Positions 10,101 to 18,082 of a DNA stretch of 64,000 nt are shown piece after piece (the first letter of the stretch is position 1; every line of letters starts with the position of its first letter). The notes beneath the pieces are model-generated. The model was not told where the DNA came from, searched no databases, and worked only from the letters and a program-made list of their open reading frames with translations. Source of the DNA: Noviluteimonas sp052115395 (GTDB lineage: Bacteria; Pseudomonadota; Gammaproteobacteria; Xanthomonadales; Xanthomonadaceae). The position numbers and the translations under genes are program-made. The DNA is taken from NCBI GenBank assembly GCA_052115395.1, contig JBFRGO010000002.1. The stretch is one strand, 5' to 3'.

Positions 10101-10506
10101 AGGTTTCGGCGAGCGCGTTGGCCAGCGACCAGGTCTTGCGCGGGTCGGCGTGCGCGAGGAAGCGTTCCAGGGCCGGCGGCGGATGGCGTTGCAGTTCGCG
10201 CAAGGCGTGCCAGCGCAGGGCGTCGGGCTCGAGGCGGTCGGCATCGGGCGCGGGACCGAGGTTGGCGTCCAGCGCGAGGTCGACGTATTCGCCGGGGGTG
10301 AGGAAGCGCAGGTTCGCGCAGATCCCGGTCTGTTCGGCCAGCGCCTGCTGCAACCAGCGGCGCATGGAAAATTGCGGGACCAGGACGATGTCCGGCCGCA
10401 GCCAGTCGCCGTCGGCGGGCACGCGCGCGACTTCCACGGCGAGCACCCCGGCGAGCACGTCGAGCGCGTTGCCGTGGTAGAGGCGGAAGTCGGGGCGTCC
10501 TTGCAT
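7156..10506 (-). CDS. recC: Exodeoxyribonuclease V gamma subunit
   Basis: RecC is the structural and Chi-scanning subunit of RecBCD. The start is placed at MQGRPDFRLYHGNALD, giving 1116 residues, because RLYHGNALDVL is the conserved N-terminus of the family. A longer frame reaching 10632 would add an Arg/Ala-rich tail with no family character. The gene is first in the recCBD operon and is divergent from mlaF. Its upstream region holds a perfect 17-bp palindrome at 10533-10549, about 27 bases before the start codon. As expected, RecC shows inactivated helicase- and nuclease-like folds rather than intact catalytic motifs. Confidence 0.94.
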   Translation of the reverse strand: MQGRPDFRLYHGNALDVLAGVLAVEVARVPADGDWLRPDIVLVPQFSMRRWLQQALAEQTGICANLRFLTPGEYVDLALDANLGPAPDADRLEPDALRWHALRELQRHPPPALERFLAHADPRKTWSLANALAETFEKYQAWRRDWLLAWERRAPKDDWEATLWRAIARDKAHRARRIGDFLARFGPEGPEAPQGLPPRLFVFACQNVSPDVLQVIASQARAGTQHFFLHSPARGFWGDLQRWSAYTPTTDEAYLGANDTPPNPLLAAWGQAGRDFVAMLVGGEIATPSFDLAPFVEPPRDTLLGRMQADLLDNRAPLHDSDEAAWPRPRVDVRDASLQFHACHTRLREVQVLHDQLRALLEEQPDLQPRDIAVLAPDVDAYAPHIEAVFGGALGTPRELPYTIADTSPLATAPVAEAFLRLLELPLHAPSLADLLDLLAVPAIAARFGLEDADRMRVQDWLENAGARWGLDAADRARHGADGDAFTIEFAIDRLLLGYASGEDEDIAGVAPWPELEGQAAEALDALLRCVAMLREMRSRLAGPHPPAAWATVLHRLLDEAFAPARDSSDAAILRRLRDAIGRFADGAARAHYDTPVEHVVVLEQLRDELGQADARAPFLSGGICFGRMVPMRLIPFRVTCLLGMDAEAFPAREGRDPINRIANALGTADRRKGDPSRRDADRYLFLQLFASAGRVLSLSWCGMDPRDNSRREPSTLVAELLDAAAAYHAGDAEHVRESLVVRHALQPFAPAAFGAAHAGGTVEPRRFSYDARWRAASEETAGVDDTPVFAPPTLWLPPSENERGALSLDRLRRSMMRPHAVYLQEGLQLRLPEDEAPLAEHEPLGAPDALGQYALRHAVFDAWMRASGRPDAHALHARLLARALIAPGADGRGQVADLLEEIAPFAQMALDKGFGDRATRVPFAHESSAGALRGTFDGVHRPGVLRVVLRPDGLHGGHAVRHGLERLCAAVAGIKFFELARENKESPPAWVERKPPTPKRAAAALDSFFGWHDAALRAPQVFLPKSGHCFVRKLDGRYDDAAIAAATKSARETWTGTQFDGAGRAEASPATRVALRGRDPFFDEDEQSLTRFKLLSVSLFSALADATPLDPEAYA

Positions 10507-10532
10507 GAGGCGCCATGATGCCGGAGGGCGTC

Positions 10533-10549
10533 GCAATCTCCGAGATTGC
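10533..10549. promoter_or_regulatory. Perfect 17-bp palindrome between recC and mlaF
   Basis: GCAATCTC-C-GAGATTGC has eight-base arms with a one-base centre. It lies 27 bases upstream of the recC start inside the 185-base recC/mlaF divergent gap. A TTGACA element at 10579-10584 lies between it and mlaF, but without a convincing -10. It could be an operator or a small RNA hairpin in the recC leader; function is inferred from symmetry and position only. Confidence 0.4.
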
Positions 10550-10691
10550 ACGATCGGCACTGCCGCCCGGCGCCAGCTTTGACACAATGCGCGGCCGTGC
10601 CCGATGCATGCGCACGCCCGCTGGGCCGCCATTCAGCGCCCGGTAGCGAAGCTGCGCCGCCTTTCGCCTATTTAGAAAGACACCCACCCGC

Positions 10692-11486
10692 GTGAACACG
10701 ACCCCAGACCAGCCCGCCGTGCGCATGTCCGGCCTCCGCCTCGAACGCGGCGGGCGGGTGGTGCTGCGCGAGATCGACCTCGCGGTGCCGCGCGGCAGCG
10801 TCACGGCCGTGCTCGGGCCGTCGGGCAGCGGCAAGTCCACGCTGCTGGCCGCGCTCACCGGTGAACTCGTGCCGGCCGCCGGCCACGTCGAGGTGTTCGG
10901 CGAAGAAGTCCCGCGTGCGCAGAAGGCCCTGCTGACGATGCGCAAGCGCGTCGGCGTGTTGTTGCAGGGCAATGGCCTGCTGACCGATCTGACGGTCGCC
11001 GAAAACGTCGCACTGCCGCTGCGCACGCACACCGACCTGCCCGATGCGGTGATCCGCCGCCTGGTCGAGATGAAGCTGCATGGCGTGGGCCTGCGCGCCG
11101 CGGCCGACCTGTTCCCGCGCGAACTCTCCGGCGGCATGGCGCGTCGCGTGGCCCTGGCCCGCGCGCTCGCGCTGGATCCGCCGCTGATGGTCTACGACGA
11201 ACCGCTGACGGGCCTGGATCCCATCGCGAGCGGCGTGGTCATGAGCCTGGTCCGTCGCCTGAACGACACGCTCGGCCTGACCAGCATCGTCGTCACGCAC
11301 CACGTCCACGAGACGATGCCCATCGCCGACCACGCGATCGTGATCGCCAACGGCGGCATCGTGTTTTCGGGGACGCCGGCCGAACTGGCCGACTCGCGCG
11401 ATCCGCTCGTGCGCCAGTTCCTGGAAGGGCAGCCCGACGGCCCCATTCCCTTCGACACCACGGCGCGCGCGCCGGAGGCCGCCTGA
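10692..11486 (+). CDS. mlaF: Phospholipid ABC transporter ATPase MlaF
   Basis: ATPase of the inner-membrane MlaFEDB complex that moves phospholipids between the outer and inner membranes to keep outer-membrane asymmetry. The 264-residue protein has Walker A GPSGSGKST at residues 42-50, the ABC signature LSGGM, and Walker B MVYDEP. The predicted start is a GTG. Its stop overlaps the mlaE start (TGATG), so the two are translationally coupled. It is the first gene of mlaFEDCBA and is divergent from recC. Confidence 0.93.
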   Translation: MNTTPDQPAVRMSGLRLERGGRVVLREIDLAVPRGSVTAVLGPSGSGKSTLLAALTGELVPAAGHVEVFGEEVPRAQKALLTMRKRVGVLLQGNGLLTDLTVAENVALPLRTHTDLPDAVIRRLVEMKLHGVGLRAAADLFPRELSGGMARRVALARALALDPPLMVYDEPLTGLDPIASGVVMSLVRRLNDTLGLTSIVVTHHVHETMPIADHAIVIANGGIVFSGTPAELADSRDPLVRQFLEGQPDGPIPFDTTARAPEAA

Positions 11487-12238
11487 TGCCCTTCGTCGCC
11501 GCCACGCGCGCCCTCGGCGCCGCGGGCCTGTTTTCCCTGTCGGTCCTGCGCGCGTCGAAGCCGACCCGCGATTTCTTCGCCGAGCTCACGAAAGAGATTT
11601 ACAAGATCGGCGCGCGCTCCCTGCCGATCGTGGCCGCCGGCGGTGCGTTCGTGGGCCTGTCGGTGACGCTGCTCGGCTATCGCGCGCTGGAAACCTACGG
11701 CGCCACCGGCCAGGTGAGCGCGCTGTTGGGGTTGGGCCTGTATCGTGAATTGGGCCCGGTGCTGACGGCATTGCTGTTCGTCGGGCGCGCGGGTTCGTCG
11801 ATCGCCGCCGAACTGGGCCTGATGCGCGCGACCGACCAGATCACCGCGCTGGGCCTGATGGCGATCGATCCGGTGGCCAAGACCGTCGCCCCGCGCTTCT
11901 GGGCCGCGGTGCTGTGCGTGCCGCTGCTCACCGGCTTCTTCATCAGCCTGGCGATCGCGGCCGGTTACTTCGAAGCCGTGCACGTGATCGGCATCGACGG
12001 CGGCACGTTCTGGCAGACGATGAAGGACAGCGTGGATTTCCACGACGACTTCCTCGTCGCTTTCATCAAGGCCGCGATCTTCGGCGGCGTGTCCGCGCTC
12101 GTGGCCTCGTACGTGGGCTTCCACGCCGAGCCGACCATCGAAGGCACGTCGGTGGCCACCACGCGCGCGGTGGTCAACGCCTCGCTGCTGGTGCTGATGT
12201 TCAATTTCGTCCTTTCCGCCCTGCTGTTCAGGAGTTGA
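11486..12238 (+). CDS. mlaE: Phospholipid ABC transporter permease MlaE
   Basis: Integral membrane permease of the Mla complex, 250 residues, the usual size for the family. It contains several hydrophobic helices and the conserved central segment with YRELGPVLTALLFVGRAGS, which is characteristic of MlaE proteins. It sits between the ATPase MlaF, which it overlaps by one base, and MlaD, which starts five bases after its stop. In the complex an MlaE dimer binds MlaF on the cytoplasmic face and an MlaD hexamer on the periplasmic face. Confidence 0.95.
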   Translation: MPFVAATRALGAAGLFSLSVLRASKPTRDFFAELTKEIYKIGARSLPIVAAGGAFVGLSVTLLGYRALETYGATGQVSALLGLGLYRELGPVLTALLFVGRAGSSIAAELGLMRATDQITALGLMAIDPVAKTVAPRFWAAVLCVPLLTGFFISLAIAAGYFEAVHVIGIDGGTFWQTMKDSVDFHDDFLVAFIKAAIFGGVSALVASYVGFHAEPTIEGTSVATTRAVVNASLLVLMFNFVLSALLFRS

Positions 12239-12243
12239 AGACC

Positions 12244-12765
12244 ATGCGTGGTCCCCGTCTCGAATTCGCGGTCGGCGCGTTCCTGCTGCTTGCCCTCGCG
12301 AGCCTGCTGGTCCTCGCGATCGCCTCGACCAACAACAAGTGGGGCTTCGGCGGGGATACCTACCCGCTCAAGGCGCGCTTCGCCACGATCGGCCAGTTGC
12401 GCGTCGCAGCGCCGGTGAAGATCGGCGGCGTGGTCGTCGGCTCGGTGTCGGACATCGGGCTGGATCCGCAGCGTTTCGATTCGGTCGTGACGCTGTCGAT
12501 CGACGGCCGCTACAAGGACCTGCCGGCCGATACGTCCGCGGGCATTTTCACCAGCGGCCTGCTGGGCGAGGCCTACGTCGGCCTGTCGCCCGGCGGCGAT
12601 GTCGAAACCCTGAAGCCCGGGGACGAGATCGCCTTGACGCAGTCGGCCGTCGACCTCATGCAGTTGGTCGGCAAGTACATGTTCTCCGGCGGCGACAAGC
12701 CCGCCGGTGCCGCGGCCCCCGCCGCTGCATCCACTTCCGCCACCCCCACGGAAACCACCCCATGA
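12244..12765 (+). CDS. mlaD: MCE-domain substrate-binding protein MlaD
   Basis: Periplasm-facing, membrane-anchored lipid-binding subunit of the Mla complex. The 173-residue protein has an N-terminal transmembrane helix (about residues 8-27) and an MCE domain (about 38-115, with APVKIGGVVVG and GLLGEAYVGL). The C-terminal tail is Ala/Thr/Pro-rich. The ATG at 12244 is chosen because it lies just after the mlaE stop; the longer frame upstream would run antisense-like through mlaE in another phase. Its stop overlaps the mlaC start by four bases. Confidence 0.94.
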   Translation: MRGPRLEFAVGAFLLLALASLLVLAIASTNNKWGFGGDTYPLKARFATIGQLRVAAPVKIGGVVVGSVSDIGLDPQRFDSVVTLSIDGRYKDLPADTSAGIFTSGLLGEAYVGLSPGGDVETLKPGDEIALTQSAVDLMQLVGKYMFSGGDKPAGAAAPAAASTSATPTETTP

Positions 12766-13466
12766 AGCGAACCCAGACTGCCGTCCGCGTGTCCCAGCGC
12801 GGCCTGCTCCGCCAAGCGCTCGCCGCCTCCGCCCTCGCTGTCGCGCTCGCCGCCGCGGGGCCGTCGATCGTGCACGCGCAAGCCGCCGCCAAGCCGGCCG
12901 CCGCGCCCACCACGCAGGGCCAGCCGAGCCAACTGGTGCTCACCAATGCCACGCGCATCGTCGCCACGTTGGAAAAGCGCCGCGACGAGTTCATGAAGGA
13001 TCGCGCCGCGCTCGACAAGTTCGTCAGCACCGAATTCACCCAGATGTTCGATCGCGATTACGCCGGTCGCCTGGTGCTCGGCCGCCACGGCCGCGGTGCG
13101 TCGGATGCCGACGTCAAGCTGTTCTCCGACGCGCTGTCCGACAGCCTGATGGCGCGCTACGGCTCGGCGCTGCTGGCCTTCGACAAGGGCCTGAAGATCC
13201 GCGTGAAGAGCGAAACCCCGTTGCGCGGCGGCGCGATGGTGCGCGTGTCCAGCGAGTTCGTCCGTGCCAACGGCCAGGCCACGCCCGTCGATTACCTGAT
13301 GCACAAGAACGGCGCGAACTGGCAGGTCTTCGACGTGATGGTCGAAGGCGTGTCCTTCGTGCAGACCTTCCGCACGCAGTTCGACGGCCCGCTGCAGACC
13401 AAGGGCATCAAGCAGGTCGCCGCCGACCTGCGCGCCGGCAAGCTGCAGGCGCAGGCGTCGCAGTAA
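12762..13466 (+). CDS. mlaC: Periplasmic phospholipid shuttle MlaC
   Basis: Soluble periplasmic carrier that ferries phospholipid between outer-membrane MlaA and inner-membrane MlaFEDB. The 234-residue protein has a Tat/Sec-like N-terminus with basic residues, a hydrophobic stretch and an AHA-type cleavage site near residue 39, then the MlaC/Ttg2D domain with FMKDRAALDKFV and DYLMHKNGANWQVFDV. The start ATG overlaps the mlaD stop (ATGA). Length and domain fit the family. It stands between mlaD and mlaB in the operon. Confidence 0.94.
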   Translation: MKRTQTAVRVSQRGLLRQALAASALAVALAAAGPSIVHAQAAAKPAAAPTTQGQPSQLVLTNATRIVATLEKRRDEFMKDRAALDKFVSTEFTQMFDRDYAGRLVLGRHGRGASDADVKLFSDALSDSLMARYGSALLAFDKGLKIRVKSETPLRGGAMVRVSSEFVRANGQATPVDYLMHKNGANWQVFDVMVEGVSFVQTFRTQFDGPLQTKGIKQVAADLRAGKLQAQASQ

Positions 13467-13470
13467 GCCG

Positions 13471-13782
13471 ATGAACGACGCCCGCCGCGATCCCGCATCC
13501 CCGCTCGCCGTCGCCCGCGACGGCGACGCGCTCGTCTTCACCGGCGCGCTGGTCCGCGCTTCGGTGGCGGCGGCGTGGTCGCAGGTCCACAAGGCGATCG
13601 CGGGCGTGCGCCGCATCGACCTGCGCGGCGTGACCCTGGTCGACAGCGCCGGCGTGGCGCTGCTCGCCGAGCTCGCCGCGCGCGCGGGCACCGGCGTGGC
13701 CATCGAAGGCAGCCCGCCGGGCCTGGGCGAGCTCCGCGCCGCCTACCGGCTGGATGGGTCGCTGGGCTTCGCCAGCGCCTGA
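13471..13782 (+). CDS. mlaB: STAS-domain protein MlaB
   Basis: Small cytoplasmic STAS protein that binds MlaF and stabilises or regulates the transporter. The 103-residue sequence carries the STAS core IDLRGVTLVDSAGVALL, where the Ser in DSAG is the position phosphorylated in anti-sigma antagonists. It starts four bases after the mlaC stop codon and lies upstream of mlaA, which matches the expected Mla gene set. Family similarity is weak in the N-terminal half, as is common for MlaB, so context carries much of the assignment. Confidence 0.88.
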   Translation: MNDARRDPASPLAVARDGDALVFTGALVRASVAAAWSQVHKAIAGVRRIDLRGVTLVDSAGVALLAELAARAGTGVAIEGSPPGLGELRAAYRLDGSLGFASA

Positions 13783-13842
13783 TCCGCATTCAGGACGCAT
13801 CGTCCCGAACGCCACGCACTTTCCCCATTTACACTTTCCGGC

Positions 13843-14874
13843 ATGGATCGCCCCCTCGTTTCGATTTCCGCGCTGCTCGCCGGCGCCCTGCTCGCGCTCG
13901 GTGCGCCGGTGGCGTTCGCGCAGGATGCCGTTCTCCCGGCACCGGTTGAGACCCGCGCCGCACCGGTCGATGTCCCCATGCCGGCGACGACGGCTGCGCC
14001 AATCGCCGTCGAGGTCCCCGCGGCATCGACCTCCGCCGCACCCGTCGCAGTCGACGTGCCCGCCGCATCGACGAGCGCCGAACCGCAATCCACCGAAGCC
14101 CCGACGGCCGCCGAAGAAGACTTCGTGTCGATCTACGGCGACGGCGCGCTGCCCACCGCCGCGGAACTCCCGAAGGCCTACGACCCGTGGGAGCCCTTCA
14201 ACCGCAAGATGCACACCTTCAACAACGCGATCGACCGCGTCATCGCGAAGCCGTTGGCGAAGGCGTACGTGAAAGTCATTCCGCGCCCGGTGCGCCTGGG
14301 CGTCAGCAACTTCTTCTCCAATCTCTACCAGCCGCTCAGCGCGCTCAACAGCCTGCTGCAAGGCAAGCCGAAACAGGCGGGCCAGGCGATCGGCCGCTTC
14401 GCGCTGAACGTCACGCTGGGCCTGGGCGGCATTTTCGACCCGGCCTCGGACGCGAAACTCCCGCGCATCAGCGAGGACTTCGGCCAGACGCTCGGCGTGT
14501 GGGGATGGAAGCAATCGCGTTATGTCGAGCTGCCCCTGTTCGGGCCGCGTACGGTGCGCGACATCTTCGGCATGGCGGGCGATGCACCGTTCGGCCTGCT
14601 GCACGGCGTGGAAGACGACAAGCTCCGCATCTTCGTGCAGGGGCTGCAGCTGGTGGACGTGCGTACGCAGTTGCTCGCGGTGGATGCGATGCGCGAAGGC
14701 GCCGCGGATGATTACGCGCTCGTGCGCGACGCCTGGCTGCAACGCCGCGATTACCAGATCTTCGGCGACCGCAACATCGACGAAGACAGCTCGCTGCCCG
14801 ATTACCTGCGCGAGGACAACAACCCGACCGTGCCGATGGACGCCATCCCGGTCACGCCGATGGGTGGCGGCTGA
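13843..14874 (+). CDS. mlaA: Outer-membrane phospholipid-removal protein MlaA (VacJ)
   Basis: Removes misplaced phospholipids from the outer leaflet of the outer membrane and hands them to MlaC. The 343-residue protein has a signal peptide ending near AFA-Q (about residue 26), a low-complexity Ala/Pro/Thr/Val region to about residue 85, and the VacJ domain beginning YDPWEPFNRKMHTFN and including NLYQPLSALNSLLQGK and FGQTLGVWGW. No lipobox cysteine is present, whereas the E. coli protein is a lipoprotein. It closes the mlaFEDCBA cluster. Its last 23 bases overlap the end of the convergent rmuC gene. Confidence 0.93.
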   Translation: MDRPLVSISALLAGALLALGAPVAFAQDAVLPAPVETRAAPVDVPMPATTAAPIAVEVPAASTSAAPVAVDVPAASTSAEPQSTEAPTAAEEDFVSIYGDGALPTAAELPKAYDPWEPFNRKMHTFNNAIDRVIAKPLAKAYVKVIPRPVRLGVSNFFSNLYQPLSALNSLLQGKPKQAGQAIGRFALNVTLGLGGIFDPASDAKLPRISEDFGQTLGVWGWKQSRYVELPLFGPRTVRDIFGMAGDAPFGLLHGVEDDKLRIFVQGLQLVDVRTQLLAVDAMREGAADDYALVRDAWLQRRDYQIFGDRNIDEDSSLPDYLREDNNPTVPMDAIPVTPMGGG

Positions 14875-16117
14875 GGGCTGCGTCTTCGAGGTCCTCCGGC
14901 TCCAGGTCGGCCGGTAGTTTCTTCTTTCCCTTGACGCCCATTTCCGCGAGCCGGCGCGCGCGCGGAATCACGGCCTGCGGCGATTCCTCGAGGCGGTTGC
15001 GCGCGGCGCGATAGGCCTTCTGCGCGTTTTCCAGTTCGGCGCCCACCGAGGTGAAGTCGGCCAGGAAGGCGATCACCGAATCCAGCAGGTGCCCGCCGGT
15101 CTCGCTGATCTTCATCGCCTGCTTCTGCAGCTTGTCGCGCGTCCACAGGCGGTCGGCGACGCGGAGCATCGCCATCAGCGTGTTGGGCGAGGCGAACACG
15201 ACGCCTTTTTCGAAGGCATCGGTCTGCAGGCGGTCGTCGAAGCCCAGCGCGGCGGAAAGTGCGCCTTCGATCGGCACGAATGCGATGGTGACGGCCAGCG
15301 CCGTGTCGCCCACCGCCGCCGGATAGTTGCGCTCGGCCAGGTCGCGCACGTGCTGGCGCAGCGCGGTGGCGTGGCGACGCATCGCCTCGGCCTGCACTTC
15401 CGGCACGTCGGCGTTGACCGCTTCCTGCCACGCGACCAGGTTGACCTTGCTGTCGACGACGATGCGGCGGTCGTCGGGCAGGCGCACGATCACGTCGGGG
15501 CGCAGGCGGCGGCCCTCGGCGTCGGTGCTCGATTGCTGGCGATCGAAGTGCACGCCTTCTTCCAGGCCGGAGGAACGCAGCACGTTTTCGAGCATGAGCT
15601 CGCCCCAGTCGCCGCGGATCTTCGAATTGCCCTTCAGCGCGCGGGTGAGCGAATCGGCCTTCGCGGCCATGTCCTGGTTGAGCGTCTTGAGTTCCTGCAC
15701 GGCGCCGAGAAGCGACGCGCGCTCCTTCGCTTCGTCGCCGTAGACGGTGTCCACGCGCTTGCGGAACTCGCCCAGTTGGTCGGCGAAGGGCTTGAGCAGC
15801 AACTCGATGTCCGACTTCGACTGGCCGGTGGCCTGGCGCACGTTGTGTTCGAACTGCTGGCCGCGTTCCTGGAAGGCCTTGCCGGCCAGTTCGGTGAAGC
15901 GCGCGGAGAGTTGTTCCTGCGCGGCGCGCACGAAGCCTTCGGTTTCCGCGCGTGCACGGCGGGCTTCATCGGCCTCGGCGCGGGCGCGCTCGACGGCGAT
16001 CGCGTCCTCGCGGCTGCGTTCGCGGAAGGCGTCGATTTCCTTCCGGCGCAACGCGAATCCGATCGACAGCCCCGCCGCCAGCGCCAGGACGCAGCTCAGG
16101 ATCAGGGTGGCGGACAT
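14852..16117 (-). CDS. rmuC: DNA recombination protein RmuC
   Basis: RmuC-family protein of 421 residues, associated with limiting DNA inversions at short repeats and thought to have a nuclease-like core. An N-terminal transmembrane helix (about residues 3-22) is followed by a long Glu/Arg/Ala coiled-coil region (25-160) and then the RmuC core, with RGDWGELMLENVL, LRPDVIVRLPDDRRIVVDSKVN and FVPIEGAL. The 3' end overlaps that of mlaA. The next gene on the same strand lies 63 bases upstream. Confidence 0.94.
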   Translation of the reverse strand: MSATLILSCVLALAAGLSIGFALRRKEIDAFRERSREDAIAVERARAEADEARRARAETEGFVRAAQEQLSARFTELAGKAFQERGQQFEHNVRQATGQSKSDIELLLKPFADQLGEFRKRVDTVYGDEAKERASLLGAVQELKTLNQDMAAKADSLTRALKGNSKIRGDWGELMLENVLRSSGLEEGVHFDRQQSSTDAEGRRLRPDVIVRLPDDRRIVVDSKVNLVAWQEAVNADVPEVQAEAMRRHATALRQHVRDLAERNYPAAVGDTALAVTIAFVPIEGALSAALGFDDRLQTDAFEKGVVFASPNTLMAMLRVADRLWTRDKLQKQAMKISETGGHLLDSVIAFLADFTSVGAELENAQKAYRAARNRLEESPQAVIPRARRLAEMGVKGKKKLPADLEPEDLEDAALSRHPSA

Positions 16118-16180
16118 GGGCGTTCTCCGGTCGGGCGTGTGCAGTGTATGCGCTGCTTGTTTCTCAGCACCTGCGACGAC

Positions 16181-17353
16181 TCAATCCAGCACGCGGCAAA
16201 AGACGGCCTTCAAATAGCGCGATTCCTGCGCCTGCGCAAGGAACGGATGGTCGGGACCCGCGCCGGAAACCTTCAACACCTGCACCGTGCGCCCGGCGTA
16301 GAACGCCGCGCGGCGCAGCATGTCGAGGAACTGCTCTTCGCTCACCAGGCCCGTGCACGAGAAGGTGGCGAACAACCCGCCCGGCTTCACCACGCCGAGC
16401 GCGAGCTTGTTCATGTCGAGGTATTTCTTGAGCGCGGGGATCACCTGCTCGCGATCGCGCGTCATCTTGGCCGGATCCAGGATCACCACGTCGTAGCGCT
16501 CGCCGTTGTTGGAGGCATCGCGCAGCCACGGGAAGATGTCGGCCTGCACGAAGCGCGGGCGCACGTTGTTCAGTTTCGCGTTGCCCTTGGCGATTTCGAT
16601 GACGTCGTTGTCGATGTCGATGCCGACCACTTCGGCCGCGCCGCGCGCCGCCGCGTACACCGCGAAGCCGCCGGTGTTGCAGCACAAATCGAGCACGCGC
16701 TGGCCTTCGCACAGATGCGAGAGCCACTCGCGGTTGTCGCGCTGGTCGGCGAAGAAACCGGTCTTGTGCGCGCCCGCGGGGTCGGCGCGGAACTTGATGC
16801 CGTACTCGGTGATGATCGCCGGCTTGGCAGGTTCGGTGCCACGGAAGTCGAAGGACTCCTGCTTTTGCACGTGTTCGTCGGCGAAGGCGTGGAAGCGGCA
16901 ACCGGGGAAATGTTCGCGCAGCGCGTCGTAGATCCACTCGCGATGGCGGTACATGCCGGCGCTGAAGAATTCGACGACGAGCAGGTCGGCGTAACGGTCG
17001 ACGACCAGTCCGCTCAGGCCGTCGCCTTCCGAATGCACCACGCGCCAGGCGTCGCTCACCTTGTCGAGCTGCAGGACCTCGCGGCGCAGATGCACGGCCT
17101 GCCCGATCTTGCGCGCGAACCAGCCCGCGTCGACTTCGACGGACGGGTCGGACTCGAGAATGCGCACCGCGATGCGCGAGTGGCCGTTGTAGAAGCCGCG
17201 GCCGATCCAGTCGCCTTCCACGCCGACCACGTCGACGATGCTGCCCGGCTTGGGCCGGACCGCGGGTTTTTCGACGAGTTTCTGGAAAATCCAGGGATGC
17301 GAGGACCGCCAGGCATTGCGCAGGCGGACGGTAGTGGGGGCGAGTGCGTCCAT
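16181..17353 (-). CDS. RlmI-type class I SAM-dependent 23S rRNA methyltransferase
   Basis: Predicted m5C rRNA methyltransferase of the RlmI/YccW group, acting on ribosomal RNA in the cytoplasm. The 390-residue protein has an N-terminal PUA-like RNA-binding part (about 1-85), a middle domain, and a Rossmann methyltransferase domain with motif I VLDLCCNTGGF, an acidic GIDIDND segment, motif IV ILDPAK, and a catalytic-type Cys in FSCTG. The start MDALAPTTVRL at 17353 is preferred. An ATG three codons upstream (17362) is also possible. It is divergent from the rhomboid gene, only 60 bases away. Confidence 0.9.
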   Translation of the reverse strand: MDALAPTTVRLRNAWRSSHPWIFQKLVEKPAVRPKPGSIVDVVGVEGDWIGRGFYNGHSRIAVRILESDPSVEVDAGWFARKIGQAVHLRREVLQLDKVSDAWRVVHSEGDGLSGLVVDRYADLLVVEFFSAGMYRHREWIYDALREHFPGCRFHAFADEHVQKQESFDFRGTEPAKPAIITEYGIKFRADPAGAHKTGFFADQRDNREWLSHLCEGQRVLDLCCNTGGFAVYAAARGAAEVVGIDIDNDVIEIAKGNAKLNNVRPRFVQADIFPWLRDASNNGERYDVVILDPAKMTRDREQVIPALKKYLDMNKLALGVVKPGGLFATFSCTGLVSEEQFLDMLRRAAFYAGRTVQVLKVSGAGPDHPFLAQAQESRYLKAVFCRVLD

Positions 17354-17413
17354 CCGCCGCATTTTACGCGCCACGCCCTTGTCCCGGCTGGATTCGACGC
17401 CATCCCTCGTTCC

Positions 17414-18082
17414 ATGCACCTGCCCACCGACGCGCTGCCCGACGATCTTCACGCCCAACGGCTGCGCGACAAGCGCCGCATCCAGCGCGCGGTGCAGTGG
17501 ACGCTGGCCGCCGCCTTCGCACTGTGCGTGATCTATGCCTTCCAAGGGTTCCTGCCCGTCGATGCGCTCGCGGTGACGCCGGGCACCGCGGCCGGCTGGC
17601 TCGGCGTGCTCACCGCGCCCCTGCTGCATGGTTCGCCCGATCACCTGCTGTCGAACGTGGCCGCGCTGCTGCTCCTGGGCGCGCTCGCCGGCAGCGTGTA
17701 TCCACGCGCGACGGTGCGCGCGGTGCCGCTGGCGTGGGTCGGTTCGGGCGTGGCGGCGTGGTGCCTGGGCGAAACCGGTTCGCATCATCTCGGCGCGAGT
17801 GGGGTGTTGCAGGGCCTGGCCTACCTGGTCGCGACGCTCGGTTTGTTGCGGCGCGATCGTGCGTCCGTCGCGGCGGCGATGATCGCGTTCGTGTTCTCCG
17901 GCGGCATGCTCGTGACCGTGCTGCCGCACGATCCGACGATTTCCTGGCAATCGCATTTGGGCGGCGCGATCGGCGGCATCGCTGCGGCGATCGCGTTCCG
18001 CCACGCCGATCCGCCCGCGCCGCGGCAGCGTTACAGCTGGGAAGACGAGCCCGAAGAGGGCGATTCGTCCAGCTCGATGTAA
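17414..18082 (+). CDS. Rhomboid-family intramembrane serine protease
   Basis: A 222-residue polytopic membrane protein of the rhomboid family, which cuts substrates inside the membrane. The catalytic dyad is visible as Ser129 in GASG and His181 in SWQSHLGG. The conserved loop residues H77 and N81 (HLLSN) are also present. About six hydrophobic segments lie between residues 28 and 195. The C-terminus is charged and ends in a run of serines. The start is the ATG at 17414, since the upstream frame runs through the divergent methyltransferase. The last 52 bases overlap the end of the convergent gene at 18031-19245. Substrates are unknown. Confidence 0.9.
   Translation: MHLPTDALPDDLHAQRLRDKRRIQRAVQWTLAAAFALCVIYAFQGFLPVDALAVTPGTAAGWLGVLTAPLLHGSPDHLLSNVAALLLLGALAGSVYPRATVRAVPLAWVGSGVAAWCLGETGSHHLGASGVLQGLAYLVATLGLLRRDRASVAAAMIAFVFSGGMLVTVLPHDPTISWQSHLGGAIGGIAAAIAFRHADPPAPRQRYSWEDEPEEGDSSSSM

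Noticed and set aside
7420..10518. Plus-strand ORF (1032 codons) opposite recC
   Set aside because: Antisense shadow of recC, with skewed composition and no domains.
10507..10632. N-terminal extension of recC to 10632
   Set aside because: The added residues are Arg/Ala-rich, lack family similarity and cover the palindrome and likely leader.
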